Of a stretch of DNA of 64,000 nucleotides, positions 44,507 through 54,026 are shown piece by piece. The position numbers and the translations under genes were made by a program. The stretch is from Solibacillus sp. FSL R5-0449 (GTDB taxonomy: Bacteria; Bacillota; Bacilli; Bacillales_A; Planococcaceae), in contig NZ_CP150239.1 of NCBI RefSeq assembly GCF_037975215.1, positions 968,001-1,032,000 of the forward strand, given 5' to 3'. Numbering within the stretch: the stretch's first letter is position 1; every line of letters starts with the position of its first letter. The notes below the pieces were generated by a model. It was given only the letters and a program-made list of their open reading frames with translations. It was not told where the DNA came from and did no database searches.

Positions 44507-46540
44507 ATGCAAATACGCGACATAGGGGTTTTAGCTGCAGTGATCATGGTTGTAGCGATGCTCATTATCCCTCTTCCACATTGGCTGCTCAGTTTTTTAA
44601 TTATTATAAATATTACATTTGCGCTGCTCGTGTTATTAACTTCAATGAATATGAAGGAAGCGCTCGATTTCTCGATATTCCCAACTGTCATTCTATTATT
44701 AACGTTATTCCGTCTGGCATTGTCTGTATCTACGACACGTGCGATTTTAGCGGAAGGTGACGCAGGTAAAGTAGTAGAGACATTTGGTAATTTCGTAACA
44801 GGCGGTAATATTTTAGTAGGTTTAGTTATTTTCCTATTATTAGTTATTATCCAGTTCATCGTTATTACAAAAGGTTCGGAGCGTGTTGCGGAAGTTGCTG
44901 CACGTTTTACTTTGGATGCGATGCCTGGTAAGCAAATGAGTATCGATGCAGATTTAAACGCCGGAATGATTTCGGAAAAGGAAGCGCGCGAACGTCGTGA
45001 AAAAGTATCCGGAGAAGCAGACTTTTATGGAGCGATGGATGGTGCGACGAAATTCGTTAAAGGGGATGCGATTGCCTCTATCATTATGGTCGGCATTAAC
45101 TTACTGTTCGGTATGATAATCGGTATGGTTCAGATGGAGCTGAGTTTCGGTGAAGCGGCATCGAAGTATTCAATGCTGACAGTCGGTGATGGACTAGTAT
45201 CGCAAATCCCGGCATTACTAATTTCCACTGCAACAGGGATTGTTGTAACACGTGCCGCTTCTAAAGGAAATCTTGGTTCAGATATTACAGCACAATTATT
45301 TGCTCAATCAAAACTCCTTTATGTCGCTGCAGGTACAATTCTTCTGCTTGGATTATTCACACCGATTCCGGACTGGATTACCATTCCGATTGCGATAGCA
45401 TTAGCGGCTGGTGCCTTCTTGATGGATCGTAAAAAAGAAGAAACACCGGAAGAAATTATGGAAATCGAAGAGGAAGTTGCTTCTGATACGATGAAAAGTC
45501 CGGAAAATGTTATTAATCTATTAAATGTCGATCCGATCGAGTTCGAATTTGGCTATGGATTAATTCCGTTAGTGGATGCTGCGCAGGGCGGGGATTTACT
45601 GGACCGCGTAGTAATGATCCGCCGTCAGCTTGCACTCGAGCTTGGGATTGTTATACCGATTGTCCGTATCCGTGACAATATCCAGCTGCAGCCAAATGAG
45701 TACCGGATTAAAATAAAGGGAAATGAAATGGCAAGAGGCGAATTACTGCTCGATCATTATTTGGCAATGAGTCCGGGGGATGATAATTCAATCGATGGGA
45801 TCGATACAATCGAGCCGTCATTTGGATTGCCTGCAAAATGGATTACAGAAGCAGTAAAAGAGGATGCCGAAATGTTCGGTTATACAGTAGTCGATCCGCC
45901 AAGCGTTGTTTCTACCCATTTAACGGAAATTATCCGTGCGAATGCCCACGATCTGCTTGGACGTCAAGAGACGAAGCAATTGATCGATCATTTACGCGAA
46001 ACTCATGCGATTTTAGTGGACGATTTAATTCCGGCACCATTATCGATAGGGGAAGTCCAAAAAGTATTGGCAAAACTATTGCGTGAAAATGTTTCGATAC
46101 GGAATTTGCCGATTATTTTCGAAACATTGGCAGATTATGCAAAGCTTACTAGCGATCCTGATATTTTAACGGAATATGTGAGACAGGCATTGGCTAGACA
46201 AATAACATCACAATTCATTAACGGCCAACAAGCATTGAAAGTTATTACAGTATCTGCGAAAGTGGAAAAACTCGTGGCTGACAGCATTCAGCAAACAGAC
46301 CACGGTAACTATTTGGCAATGGATCCACAGCAGTCGCAGTTCGTATTGGAAGCTATTGCAAAAGAAGTGGAGCGTGTTTCCTATACGGAGCAGTCGCCAA
46401 TTATTTTATGTTCGCCAGCTGTGCGCCTGTATGTTAGACAATTAACAGAACGTTATTTCCCGCAAGTACCGATTCTTTCGTATAACGAATTGGATGCAGC
46501 TGTTGAAATTCAAAGTGTAGGGGTGGTGAATGTAGAGTGA
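44507..46540 (+). CDS. flhA: Flagellar export protein FlhA
   Basis: The largest export-gate protein, 677 residues (B. subtilis, 677). The N-terminal half has about eight membrane helices, with the FHIPEP signature region seen as FRLALSVSTTRAILAEGDAGKVVETFGNFVTGGN. The C-terminal cytoplasmic domain (from about 330) binds chaperone-substrate complexes. TCAGGAGGGA precedes the ATG. It overlaps flhF by 4 bp. Confidence 0.98.
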   Translation: MQIRDIGVLAAVIMVVAMLIIPLPHWLLSFLIIINITFALLVLLTSMNMKEALDFSIFPTVILLLTLFRLALSVSTTRAILAEGDAGKVVETFGNFVTGGNILVGLVIFLLLVIIQFIVITKGSERVAEVAARFTLDAMPGKQMSIDADLNAGMISEKEARERREKVSGEADFYGAMDGATKFVKGDAIASIIMVGINLLFGMIIGMVQMELSFGEAASKYSMLTVGDGLVSQIPALLISTATGIVVTRAASKGNLGSDITAQLFAQSKLLYVAAGTILLLGLFTPIPDWITIPIAIALAAGAFLMDRKKEETPEEIMEIEEEVASDTMKSPENVINLLNVDPIEFEFGYGLIPLVDAAQGGDLLDRVVMIRRQLALELGIVIPIVRIRDNIQLQPNEYRIKIKGNEMARGELLLDHYLAMSPGDDNSIDGIDTIEPSFGLPAKWITEAVKEDAEMFGYTVVDPPSVVSTHLTEIIRANAHDLLGRQETKQLIDHLRETHAILVDDLIPAPLSIGEVQKVLAKLLRENVSIRNLPIIFETLADYAKLTSDPDILTEYVRQALARQITSQFINGQQALKVITVSAKVEKLVADSIQQTDHGNYLAMDPQQSQFVLEAIAKEVERVSYTEQSPIILCSPAVRLYVRQLTERYFPQVPILSYNELDAAVEIQSVGVVNVE

Positions 46541-47727
46541 AGATGAAAAAATACAATGCACCTTCCATTGCTGAGGCGATGAAACTAATTCGCGCCGATT
46601 TAGGGGAAGATGCAGTTATTCTGAATTCAAAGGTCGTCGTGACGAAAAAGTTTTTCGGATTAGTAAAAAATAAAAGCTATGAAGTCGTGGCAGGTTATGA
46701 CCAGGTGGAAAAGAAACCTTCATTACCGTCTTTTGAAGACATGCCAACATTTGCACCGCAATTGAAAGGGGAAGGGATTACCGAAACAGCTTCGTCTATG
46801 GAACCGTACAAAAAAGTTCCGCAAGACGATGCTGGCGTCATGCCTGAAAGCCTGGCAAAAGAGATTGCCGATTTAAAATCAATGATGCAAGCGATGCAGC
46901 GTATGTCGACACAATCTCAATATCCTGATGAACTCTTACCATTTATCGACTTTCTACGTGAGCAGGAACTTGGAGAGGAGCTTATCACACAAATCAGTGA
47001 TGAGCTTTTTATGTATTATAACGGCCATGGCAAGCAAATCACGTGGAACGAAATGCAGGAAGTGGCCAAAGACTATTTAAGAAAAGAATTGTATGACTTG
47101 CCGATCAGCGGTATTTCATATGAGAAAAAATACATTAATGTGCTAGGACCAACAGGAGTCGGGAAAACGACAACGATTGCCAAAATGGCAGCACGTGCAG
47201 TCCTTGAAAAGAAAAAGAAGATCGGTTTTATTACGACGGACACATATCGTATCGCCGCGATTGAACAATTGAAGACGTATGCCGCGTTACTGCAGGCACC
47301 TGTGGAAGTTGTTTATAATGCAACAGATTATGCAGAAGCGATTAAAAAGTTTGACCATTTGGATTTAATTTTTATAGATACGGCCGGAAGAAACTATAAA
47401 GAAGCGAAATATGTAGAAGATTTAAAGTCATTAATACAATTTAGTGAACAAGTAGAATCCTACCTCGTTTTATCTTTAACATCTAAGCAAAAAGACTTAG
47501 AATCAATTATTGAACAATTTTCGAACATGCATATTGAAAAATTTATCTTTACGAAGCTTGATGAAACAAATTCTATTGGCACTATGTTTAATTTAATGAT
47601 TAAATATAATAAAGGACTAGCTTATTATACGAATGGTCAAGAAGTACCAGAAGATATCGAACAGCCAAATAGTGATAATTTACTAGAACTTTTCTTCAAG
47701 GTGAACTCGGATGAAAGATCAAGCTGA
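46537..47727 (+). CDS. flhF: Flagellar placement GTPase FlhF
   Basis: An SRP-type GTPase that sets flagellar position at the membrane. The 396-residue protein starts at GTG 46537 (MKMKKYNAPSIAEAMKLIR), which matches the family N-terminus (MKIKKF) better than the ATG two codons on. It has a B domain, an N domain and a G domain with P-loop [10 protein letters not shown] (about 205), DTAGR and TKLDE. It overlaps flhA by 4 bp and flhG by 17 bp. Confidence 0.96.
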   Translation: MKMKKYNAPSIAEAMKLIRADLGEDAVILNSKVVVTKKFFGLVKNKSYEVVAGYDQVEKKPSLPSFEDMPTFAPQLKGEGITETASSMEPYKKVPQDDAGVMPESLAKEIADLKSMMQAMQRMSTQSQYPDELLPFIDFLREQELGEELITQISDELFMYYNGHGKQITWNEMQEVAKDYLRKELYDLPISGISYEKKYINVLGPTGVGKTTTIAKMAARAVLEKKKKIGFITTDTYRIAAIEQLKTYAALLQAPVEVVYNATDYAEAIKKFDHLDLIFIDTAGRNYKEAKYVEDLKSLIQFSEQVESYLVLSLTSKQKDLESIIEQFSNMHIEKFIFTKLDETNSIGTMFNLMIKYNKGLAYYTNGQEVPEDIEQPNSDNLLELFFKVNSDERSS

Positions 47728-48589
47728 AAAGTTGCGTCAGAAAATGCTTGGAAGCGAACATAGGTCAGGGCGGTCAATTGCTGTTGTTAGTGGAAAAGGC
47801 GGTGTAGGTAAAAGTAACTTTACGACAAACTTCGCAACTCTATTATCAAAAAAAGGAAAAAAAGTAGTTGTTTTAGATATGGACATCGGTATGGGGAATG
47901 TACACATTCTCATAGGGAGTTCTGTAAAATACAATTTAAAGGATTACCTGGATGGCCAAGTACCGCTTGAAGAAGTACTGTGCGAAACGAATGAAGGAGT
48001 AAGCTATATTTCCGGCGGGTCCGGAATGTCGTCTTTAATGGAATGGTCTCCTGAAGTTTTTGCCCGTCTTGTCTCGGCTTTTGAAACATTACAGAAAGAA
48101 TTCGATTTTGTTTTATTCGATATGGGAGCGGGTGTTGTTGATTGGTCTTTAGATCTATTAACATCTATTGAAGAAATTATTGTTATTTCTACCGCGGAAC
48201 CGACGTCTATTATGGATGCTTATTCTATGATGAAATTTATTCATATGAGAGACCCGATGAAGAAATTTTATCTTTTAGGCAATCGGGCGTATACAGTCGA
48301 GGAAGGGCAAGATACGACACAACGCCTAAAAACAGTGATGCAGCGTTTTTTGGAGAAAGAAGTAACGATTTTAGGCTCACTGCCGGAAGATTCTGTTGTG
48401 CGTCAAGCAGTACGTCAGCAAGCGTTATTTACACTCGTGTATCCTGATGCCCCGGTTTCTAAAACGTTGTTAAAGATTGTTGATCAATTTTTAACAGCGC
48501 AGGCCGAATTGAAAGAAGTGCATGCAACGAACGAATCTATAAAATTTATAGCAAAATTAAAAAACATCTTTTCGAGAGGGCGTGAGTAA
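47711..48589 (+). CDS. flhG: Flagellar number regulator FlhG (YlxH, MinD-like)
   Basis: A ParA/MinD-type ATPase of 292 residues that, with FlhF, controls flagellar number and pattern. The N-terminal DQAEKLR segment is the short motif that activates FlhF in Bacilli. Then come the deviant Walker A GKGGVGKSNFTTN, the metal-site LDMDIGMGN and a C-terminal amphipathic, basic tail (FIAKLKNIFSRGRE) like a membrane-targeting sequence. The stop abuts the cheB start. Confidence 0.96.
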   Translation: MKDQAEKLRQKMLGSEHRSGRSIAVVSGKGGVGKSNFTTNFATLLSKKGKKVVVLDMDIGMGNVHILIGSSVKYNLKDYLDGQVPLEEVLCETNEGVSYISGGSGMSSLMEWSPEVFARLVSAFETLQKEFDFVLFDMGAGVVDWSLDLLTSIEEIIVISTAEPTSIMDAYSMMKFIHMRDPMKKFYLLGNRAYTVEEGQDTTQRLKTVMQRFLEKEVTILGSLPEDSVVRQAVRQQALFTLVYPDAPVSKTLLKIVDQFLTAQAELKEVHATNESIKFIAKLKNIFSRGRE

Positions 48590-49729
48590 ATGAGCAACTT
48601 ACAGAAAACTAAACTGCTAGTTGTTGATGATTCCGCCTTTATGCGGAAGCTAATAAGCGATTTTTTTTCGGATCATCCGAATATTGAAGTCATCGGGGCT
48701 GCCCGTAATGGGAAAGACGCCATTAAAAAGATCGAGCAGCTGAAGCCCGATGTCGTGACGATGGATGTTGAAATGCCGGAAATGAATGGGATGGAAGCGT
48801 TAAAAGAGATTATGCAAAAGTATCCATTGCCTGTCATCATGCTTTCCAGTACGACAAAGCGCGGAGCAGAAAATACGTTAATGGCAATGGAATACGGTGC
48901 AGTAGATTTTGTTGCAAAACCAAGCGGCTCCATTTCATTGGATTTACATAAAATTAAGGATGAGCTCGTACGAAAAGTGGAAGAGGCATCTAAAGTAACG
49001 GTTTCAAAACTGAGAAAACCATTGCTTAAATCGACAGCTGCAAGTCAAGTGCCCCGTCATCCTTTCAACAATGAAGAACCAAAACTGAAAAATATGACAA
49101 AGCCACCCGTCAACATTGATGTACCGATTAAAAAGACGGAGTGGAGCAAAACTTCGAAGAAAATCATTTTGATCGGGACTTCTACAGGTGGTCCAAGAGC
49201 TTTACAGGAAGTGATCACTAAAATTCCCGCAAATGTGGGTGCACCGATTTTAATCGTGCAGCATATGCCTGCCGGTTTTACAAAATCGCTGGCAGCCAGA
49301 CTTGATCAATTGAGTGAAATTCATGTGAAAGAAGCAGAACAAGGCGACCTGTTGCAAAAAGGGACTGCCTATATTGCGCCGGGTGGCTATCATCTTAAAT
49401 TAAGAAAAATCGGATCGTCATTTGCAGTCGTACTCGACGATCAGGAACCGCCAAGAGCAGGCCATCGCCCGTCTGTAGATGTCATGTTTGAAGATGTCAG
49501 CAAGTATTCGGATTTCGATAAAATTGCCGTCATTATGACCGGAATGGGCTATGACGGATCAAAAGGTCTAGTGTCGCTCAAAAAAACAGGGAATGTCACG
49601 GCTATTGCCGAGTCAGCAGAAACATGTATCGTATATGGAATGCCAAAAGCTGCCGTGGAAACGCAGCTTGTAGATGAAGTGGCGGATGTTGATGATATTG
49701 CCCGAACAATTATGAAATATATGCCTTAA
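48590..49729 (+). CDS. cheB: Chemotaxis protein-glutamate methylesterase CheB
   Basis: Removes methyl groups from, and deamidates, chemoreceptors. The 379-residue protein has a receiver domain with phospho-Asp59 (VTMDVEMPEM), a linker (about 125-185) and the esterase domain with the Ser of LIGTSTGGPRAL, the His of VQHMPAGFTKSLA and the Asp of MTGMGYDG, the complete catalytic triad. It follows flhG with no gap, as in B. subtilis. Confidence 0.97.
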   Translation: MSNLQKTKLLVVDDSAFMRKLISDFFSDHPNIEVIGAARNGKDAIKKIEQLKPDVVTMDVEMPEMNGMEALKEIMQKYPLPVIMLSSTTKRGAENTLMAMEYGAVDFVAKPSGSISLDLHKIKDELVRKVEEASKVTVSKLRKPLLKSTAASQVPRHPFNNEEPKLKNMTKPPVNIDVPIKKTEWSKTSKKIILIGTSTGGPRALQEVITKIPANVGAPILIVQHMPAGFTKSLAARLDQLSEIHVKEAEQGDLLQKGTAYIAPGGYHLKLRKIGSSFAVVLDDQEPPRAGHRPSVDVMFEDVSKYSDFDKIAVIMTGMGYDGSKGLVSLKKTGNVTAIAESAETCIVYGMPKAAVETQLVDEVADVDDIARTIMKYMP

Positions 49730-49746
49730 AAAGGGGTGCCCTCTAA

Positions 49747-51843
49747 ATGGAATTAAATCAATATTTGGAAATGTTCATTGAAGAAAGTAAAGAGCATTTA
49801 CAAGCATGCAGTGAACACTTATTGGAACTGGAAAAAAATCCGGAAGACTTAACGATTGTCGGAGAAATTTTCCGTTCGGCACATACTTTAAAAGGTATGG
49901 CAGCAACCATGGGCTTTGAAGATTTAGCCGACTTAACACATAAAATGGAAAATATTTTAGATGCGATCCGTAACAGTAAAATTAAAGTGAACGCAGAAAT
50001 TTTGGATGTCGTTTTCGAATCTGTCGATCATTTAGAAGAAATGGTATTCGACATTGCAGATGGCGGCGACGGTAAACACGATGTGCAGGCAACAGTGGAA
50101 AAGCTTAAGCGCATAGAAGCAGGCGAACCGGCAACGGCAGCTTCAGAACCAATGCCTGGCCAGGAAGTTGCAGCAGCAATGGTAGTAAATGAATCTGAAC
50201 AGCCGGCTGAAGCACCCGAATTGAAATTGTCCTATGATGATTTTGAAAAAACGGTCATTCTGCAATCATCTGAACAAGAATTCAATGCATACGAAATTAC
50301 AGTAGCTTTGCGAGAAGACTGTTTATTGAAAGCAGCTCGTGTGTTCATGGTATTCGAAATACTGGAGAAAAACGGGGATGTCATCAAATCTACTCCGACG
50401 GTAGATAAACTGGAAGAAGAACAGTTTGATAGTGTATTCCATGTAGCCTTTATTTCGAAAGAGCCAGCGGAAGACTTGCAAAAGATGCTGATGAAAGTAT
50501 CGGAAGTTGATCGCGTTGTTGTCAACAAAATCGAACGTGATGTATTTGTTACGAAAACTGCCGCAATCGAAGTACCTGCTGAAGAAGTACAGCCACAGCC
50601 TGCAATACAGGAAACTGTAACTGCTGTCTCTGAAGAACAGCCTAAAAAAGCAGCTTCTGCTAAAAATAACAATAGTAAATCAGGGCATGCATCGAGTAAA
50701 ACGATTCGTGTAAATATCGAACGTCTTGATATTTTAATGAACTTGTTTGAAGAACTTGCAATCGATCGCGGCCGCCTTTTATCGATCGCCGGTGATGTAA
50801 ATCATGGGGAGTTGAATGAAACGGTTGAACGAATGAGCCGTACAATGGGAGATCTGCAAAATATCGTTTTAACGATGCGAATGGTTCCGGTAGATACAGT
50901 ATTTAACCGTTTCCCGAAAATGGTACGCCAATTGTCCCGTGATTTGAATAAAAAAATCGAACTTAAAATTGTCGGTGCAGAAACAGAGCTTGACCGCACA
51001 GTTATTGATGAAATTGGAGATCCGTTAGTTCACTTGATCCGCAACTCTGTTGATCATGGAATTGAAAGTCCGGAAGTGCGCCGTGCAAAAGGCAAACCGG
51101 AAGAAGGAACGGTGGAACTTCGTGCTTATCATAGCGGGAACTATGTATTCATCGAAATTGAAGATGACGGAGCAGGGATCAACCGCGATAAAGTATTGGC
51201 AAAAGCATTGTCTAAAGGAATTGTTACACATGAACAATCATTGACGATGACAGACAAGCAGATCAACGAGTTAATTATGGCATCCGGTTTCTCAACAGCC
51301 GACGTCATTTCGGATGTGTCGGGCCGTGGTGTCGGTCTGGATGTTGTGAAAACAACGATCGAATCATTAGGCGGCAACATTTCGATTGAATCGACTCAAA
51401 ATGTAGGTTCGGTCTTCTCTATTCAATTACCGCTGACACTGTCGATTATTTCAGTCATGCTTGTAGAAATTGAACAAGAAATTTATGCCATTCCGTTATC
51501 ATCTATTATTGAAACATCGATTATCCGTCATTCAGATATTTTGAACGCACATAATCAAAAAGTAATCGATTTCCGTGGTAAAGTTGTGCCGCTTGTATTC
51601 CTGGAAGAAATTTTTGAAGTACCGCGTGCCGAACAAAAAAATGATGGCTTCCATTCAGTCGTAATCGTCCGCAAAGGCGATAAATTAGCTGGTTTAGTAG
51701 TCGATTCATTTATCGGCCAACAGGAAATTGTGCTGAAATCATTAGGTAACTACTTAACGAATATTTTTGCGATCTCGGGTGCAACGATTTTAGGAAACGG
51801 AAAAGTGGCGTTAATTGTAGACTGTAACGCACTGATGAAGTAA
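49747..51843 (+). CDS. cheA: Chemotaxis histidine kinase CheA
   Basis: Autophosphorylates in response to receptors and passes phosphate to CheY and CheB. The 698-residue protein has an Hpt domain with His46 (FRSAHTLKGMAATMG), a P2-like docking region (about 155-270), a linker rich in Ala, Ser and Lys, the dimerisation helices (RVNIERLDILMNLFEELAIDRGRL), the ATPase domain (N box HLIRNSVDHGIE, DDGAGI, SGRGVGLDVV) and a C-terminal CheW-like domain. AAAGGGGTG precedes the ATG. Confidence 0.97.
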   Translation: MELNQYLEMFIEESKEHLQACSEHLLELEKNPEDLTIVGEIFRSAHTLKGMAATMGFEDLADLTHKMENILDAIRNSKIKVNAEILDVVFESVDHLEEMVFDIADGGDGKHDVQATVEKLKRIEAGEPATAASEPMPGQEVAAAMVVNESEQPAEAPELKLSYDDFEKTVILQSSEQEFNAYEITVALREDCLLKAARVFMVFEILEKNGDVIKSTPTVDKLEEEQFDSVFHVAFISKEPAEDLQKMLMKVSEVDRVVVNKIERDVFVTKTAAIEVPAEEVQPQPAIQETVTAVSEEQPKKAASAKNNNSKSGHASSKTIRVNIERLDILMNLFEELAIDRGRLLSIAGDVNHGELNETVERMSRTMGDLQNIVLTMRMVPVDTVFNRFPKMVRQLSRDLNKKIELKIVGAETELDRTVIDEIGDPLVHLIRNSVDHGIESPEVRRAKGKPEEGTVELRAYHSGNYVFIEIEDDGAGINRDKVLAKALSKGIVTHEQSLTMTDKQINELIMASGFSTADVISDVSGRGVGLDVVKTTIESLGGNISIESTQNVGSVFSIQLPLTLSIISVMLVEIEQEIYAIPLSSIIETSIIRHSDILNAHNQKVIDFRGKVVPLVFLEEIFEVPRAEQKNDGFHSVVIVRKGDKLAGLVVDSFIGQQEIVLKSLGNYLTNIFAISGATILGNGKVALIVDCNALMK

Positions 51844-51863
51844 AAGGATAAGAGGTGTGAAGA

Positions 51864-52310
51864 ATGACGAATGCAACAGAGCAAAAAAACTTGAAAGTAA
51901 TTGTTTTTCAATTAGCAGATAAAGAATATGCCATTCCTGTTTCGCACGTAAAGGGAATCGAAAAATTAATGCATATTACACGTGTACCGAAAACAGAACG
52001 TTATGTAAAAGGAGTCATCAATCTTCGGGGTGTCGTAACGCCTGTCATTGATTTACGTGAACGTTTTGACTTGCCGGTTTCAGGTAACGAAGAAACAACC
52101 CGAATTATTATTATTACACTGGAAACGATGGAAGTCGGTTTTATTGTCGACTCGGCAAATGATGTGTTGGACATTGATGCATCTTCCATTGGACAGCAAC
52201 CGGAAGTGGTCGGCTCATTAGAGGAAGATTTTATCGCAGGTGTTGCCAAATTGGAAAACCGCCTGTTAATTTTACTTCACTTAGATAAAGTGTTAAATCC
52301 GATCGATTAA
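51864..52310 (+). CDS. cheW: Chemotaxis coupling protein CheW
   Basis: Links CheA to chemoreceptors. The 148-residue SH3-like protein has the conserved FQLADKEYAIPVSHVKGIEKL, PKTERYVKGVINLRGVVTPVIDLRERF and a VDSANDVLDID segment. AAGAGGTG precedes the ATG, 20 bp after cheA. Confidence 0.97.
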   Translation: MTNATEQKNLKVIVFQLADKEYAIPVSHVKGIEKLMHITRVPKTERYVKGVINLRGVVTPVIDLRERFDLPVSGNEETTRIIIITLETMEVGFIVDSANDVLDIDASSIGQQPEVVGSLEEDFIAGVAKLENRLLILLHLDKVLNPID

Positions 52311-52327
52311 TTTCAATGAATAATTTT

Positions 52328-52350
52328 CCGGGTGAGCCCCGCTTGCCTGG
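52328..52350 (+). promoter_or_regulatory. Intra-operon hairpin before cheC
   Basis: CCGGGTGAGC (52328-52337) and GCTTGCCTGG (52341-52350) pair over 10 bp (three G-U pairs in RNA) around CCC, in the 64-bp cheW-cheC gap. It ends 13 bases before the AGGG of the cheC ribosome-binding site. No T tract follows. Confidence 0.5.
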
Positions 52351-52374
52351 AATCTATTAAAGTAGGGATTGAAA

Positions 52375-53025
52375 ATGAACTTTAGTGAAAAAATTACGTT
52401 GCTGCATTTGGATGTTTTAAAGGAAATCGGAAATATTGGTGCTGCACATGCGGCTACGGCATTATCGAATTTACTGGGAAAGAAAATCGATATGCGTGTA
52501 CCCGACGTGAAAATGGCCTCGTTCAATGAAATGATGGAGCTCGCTGGCGGCTCGGAAAATGCTGTCGTCGGTATTTATCTTCGGTTAGAAGGGGATGCCC
52601 AAGGAAGCATGTTTTTCATTTTGCCGATTGAGCAGGCAAACCGATTTATTCGAAGTCTCATCCATGACGAATCTTTTGATTTTCACACACCGCCGTATTC
52701 GGAAATGGGCTTATCGGCGATGCAGGAAATGGGCAATATTTTATCCGGCTCTTATTTATCGGCCTTATCCGATTTTACGGGTCTTAAAATCTATCCGACA
52801 GTACCGGGACTAAGTGTTGATATGTTTGGCGCGATTATTAGCATCGGACTGATTGAACTATCACAAGTAAGTGATACGGTCATCGTCATTAACACATCTA
52901 TATATGAAGAAGTGATGTCTGATGATGAAGCGGTAAAAGGACAGTTCTTCCTGTTGCCTGAACCCGATTCATTTGAAGCGATTTTCAAAGCATTAGGAGT
53001 GCCTACGACATATGATAGTTATTAA
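52375..53025 (+). CDS. cheC: CheY-P phosphatase CheC
   Basis: Dephosphorylates CheY-P and, when bound to CheD, feeds back on receptor adaptation. The 216-residue protein contains both phosphatase sites: LKEIGNIGAAHAATALSNLL and MQEMGNILSGSYLSALSDF. ATG 52375 is 7 bases from AGGG; a TTG at 52369 is too close to that site. It overlaps cheD by 14 bp. Confidence 0.95.
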   Translation: MNFSEKITLLHLDVLKEIGNIGAAHAATALSNLLGKKIDMRVPDVKMASFNEMMELAGGSENAVVGIYLRLEGDAQGSMFFILPIEQANRFIRSLIHDESFDFHTPPYSEMGLSAMQEMGNILSGSYLSALSDFTGLKIYPTVPGLSVDMFGAIISIGLIELSQVSDTVIVINTSIYEEVMSDDEAVKGQFFLLPEPDSFEAIFKALGVPTTYDSY

Positions 53026-53515
53026 TTCAAACGAAGTGATTAAAGTAGGCATTGCACAAATGGATATCGTGAAAATTCCTAAAACGATTCGTACGTCTGG
53101 ATTAGGTTCCTGTGTCGGTGCAGTCATTTACGACGACTCCAAAAAAGTTGCCGGTATGGTCCATGTCATGCTACCGGATTCCAGCTTAAATCGAACGGCC
53201 ACAATGAATGCCGCAAAATTTGCCGATACGGGAATTGCCGCTTTAGTCGATCTTTTAAAACAAGAGGGAGTGCAGCCCTTTAAGTTAAAGGCAAAGATTG
53301 CGGGCGGCGCACAAATGTTCCAGTTTACGTCAGATAAAGATTCCATGAGGATCGGACCTAGAAATGTGGAAGCTGTAAAAGCGAAGTTGAAAGAGCTGGG
53401 CATACGGCTTGTCGCTGAAGACACGGGCGGAAACAGCGGTCGTACAATCGAATTTAACCCTGAAACGAGCATGCTTCAAGTTCGTACTGTCAATAAAGGA
53501 GTGAGTGAAATTTAA
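53012..53515 (+). CDS. cheD: Chemoreceptor glutamine deamidase CheD
   Basis: Deamidates glutamines on chemoreceptors and stimulates CheC. The 167-residue protein has the catalytic Cys and His in SGLGSCVGAVIYD and GMVHVMLPDS. C-terminal GGNSGRTIEFNPETSMLQVRT is typical. It overlaps cheC by 14 bp, and its stop shares one base with the next start (TAATG). Confidence 0.96.
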   Translation: MIVINSNEVIKVGIAQMDIVKIPKTIRTSGLGSCVGAVIYDDSKKVAGMVHVMLPDSSLNRTATMNAAKFADTGIAALVDLLKQEGVQPFKLKAKIAGGAQMFQFTSDKDSMRIGPRNVEAVKAKLKELGIRLVAEDTGGNSGRTIEFNPETSMLQVRTVNKGVSEI

Positions 53516-53883
53516 TGTTTGGTTCAATATATTATAATTTTTGGGCAGCACTACTTTCATTCGCTGTATATTTTATCGCTGCAATTCAAAATCCTTATGC
53601 GATACCGCTGCCGACGATCGGTGCAGCTTTTGTCGCAGCTGTCATTGCATTTAGTTTAATGTTTCTGATCCGCTATTTCATCGGCTATGTATTTTATACA
53701 CCCGAAGTACCTGTTATGTTACCGACAGAAGAGGAACTGGCTGTAGTTGCGAAAGAGACGGAAAAAACAGAAACCGATCCGCAAGATGGACATACGGCAA
53801 TGGAAGTTGAAGAGGAGAATACGGAAGAAATTGCACAAGTCGTTCGTTCGATGCTTCAAAGCGATGAATCCCTTTCACGGTAA
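53515..53883 (+). CDS. Small membrane protein, unknown function, last gene of fla/che
   Basis: I do not recognise this 122-residue protein. It has two membrane helices (about 7-25 and 30-53: AALLSFAVYFIAAI and IGAAFVAAVIAFSLMFLIRYFIGYVF) and an acidic cytoplasmic-type tail of about 65 residues (EEELAVVAKETEKTET...EEIAQVVRSML). It overlaps cheD by one base, so it is translated as part of the operon, and a terminator begins at its stop. B. subtilis has no gene here between cheD and sigD. A motility or chemotaxis role is inference from position only. Confidence 0.8.
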   Translation: MFGSIYYNFWAALLSFAVYFIAAIQNPYAIPLPTIGAAFVAAVIAFSLMFLIRYFIGYVFYTPEVPVMLPTEEELAVVAKETEKTETDPQDGHTAMEVEEENTEEIAQVVRSMLQSDESLSR

Positions 53884-53912
53884 AAGAGTCGTAAATCCGA
53901 CTCTTTTTTATT
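53882..53912 (+). terminator. Terminator between fla/che and sigD
   Basis: AAAGAGTCG (53883-53891) pairs perfectly with CGACTCTTT (53898-53906), loop of 6, followed by TTTATTT. It would cut most fla/che transcription before sigD. Confidence 0.8.
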
Positions 53913-53935
53913 TAGTGAAATATAAGGAAATACTG

Positions 53936-53942
53936 TGTCGAA
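53936..53942 (+). promoter_or_regulatory. Spo0A-box-like heptamer upstream of sigD
   Basis: Perfect TGTCGAA, ending 35 bp before the TATAAT at 53978. That spacing puts it around -50 relative to the expected start site. Confidence 0.4.
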
Positions 53943-53977
53943 ATACTGGATTAGATGTATATTAAAAGGCTTTTTGA

Positions 53978-53983
53978 TATAAT
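53978..53983 (+). promoter_or_regulatory. Candidate sigD promoter -10
   Basis: Consensus TATAAT 43 bp before the sigD start codon and after the fla/che terminator. No good TTGACA at 16-18 bp upstream (53954-53960 reads GATGTAT), so it may need an activator. Confidence 0.5.
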
Positions 53984-54026
53984 GAACACAAATAATGTTA
54001 CTTTTCAAATAAAGGGGTGGGTATGT

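Noticed and set aside
44371-44760. 129-residue plus-strand ORF over the flhB-flhA junction
   Set aside because: Out-of-frame shadow of two well-supported genes that fill this region.
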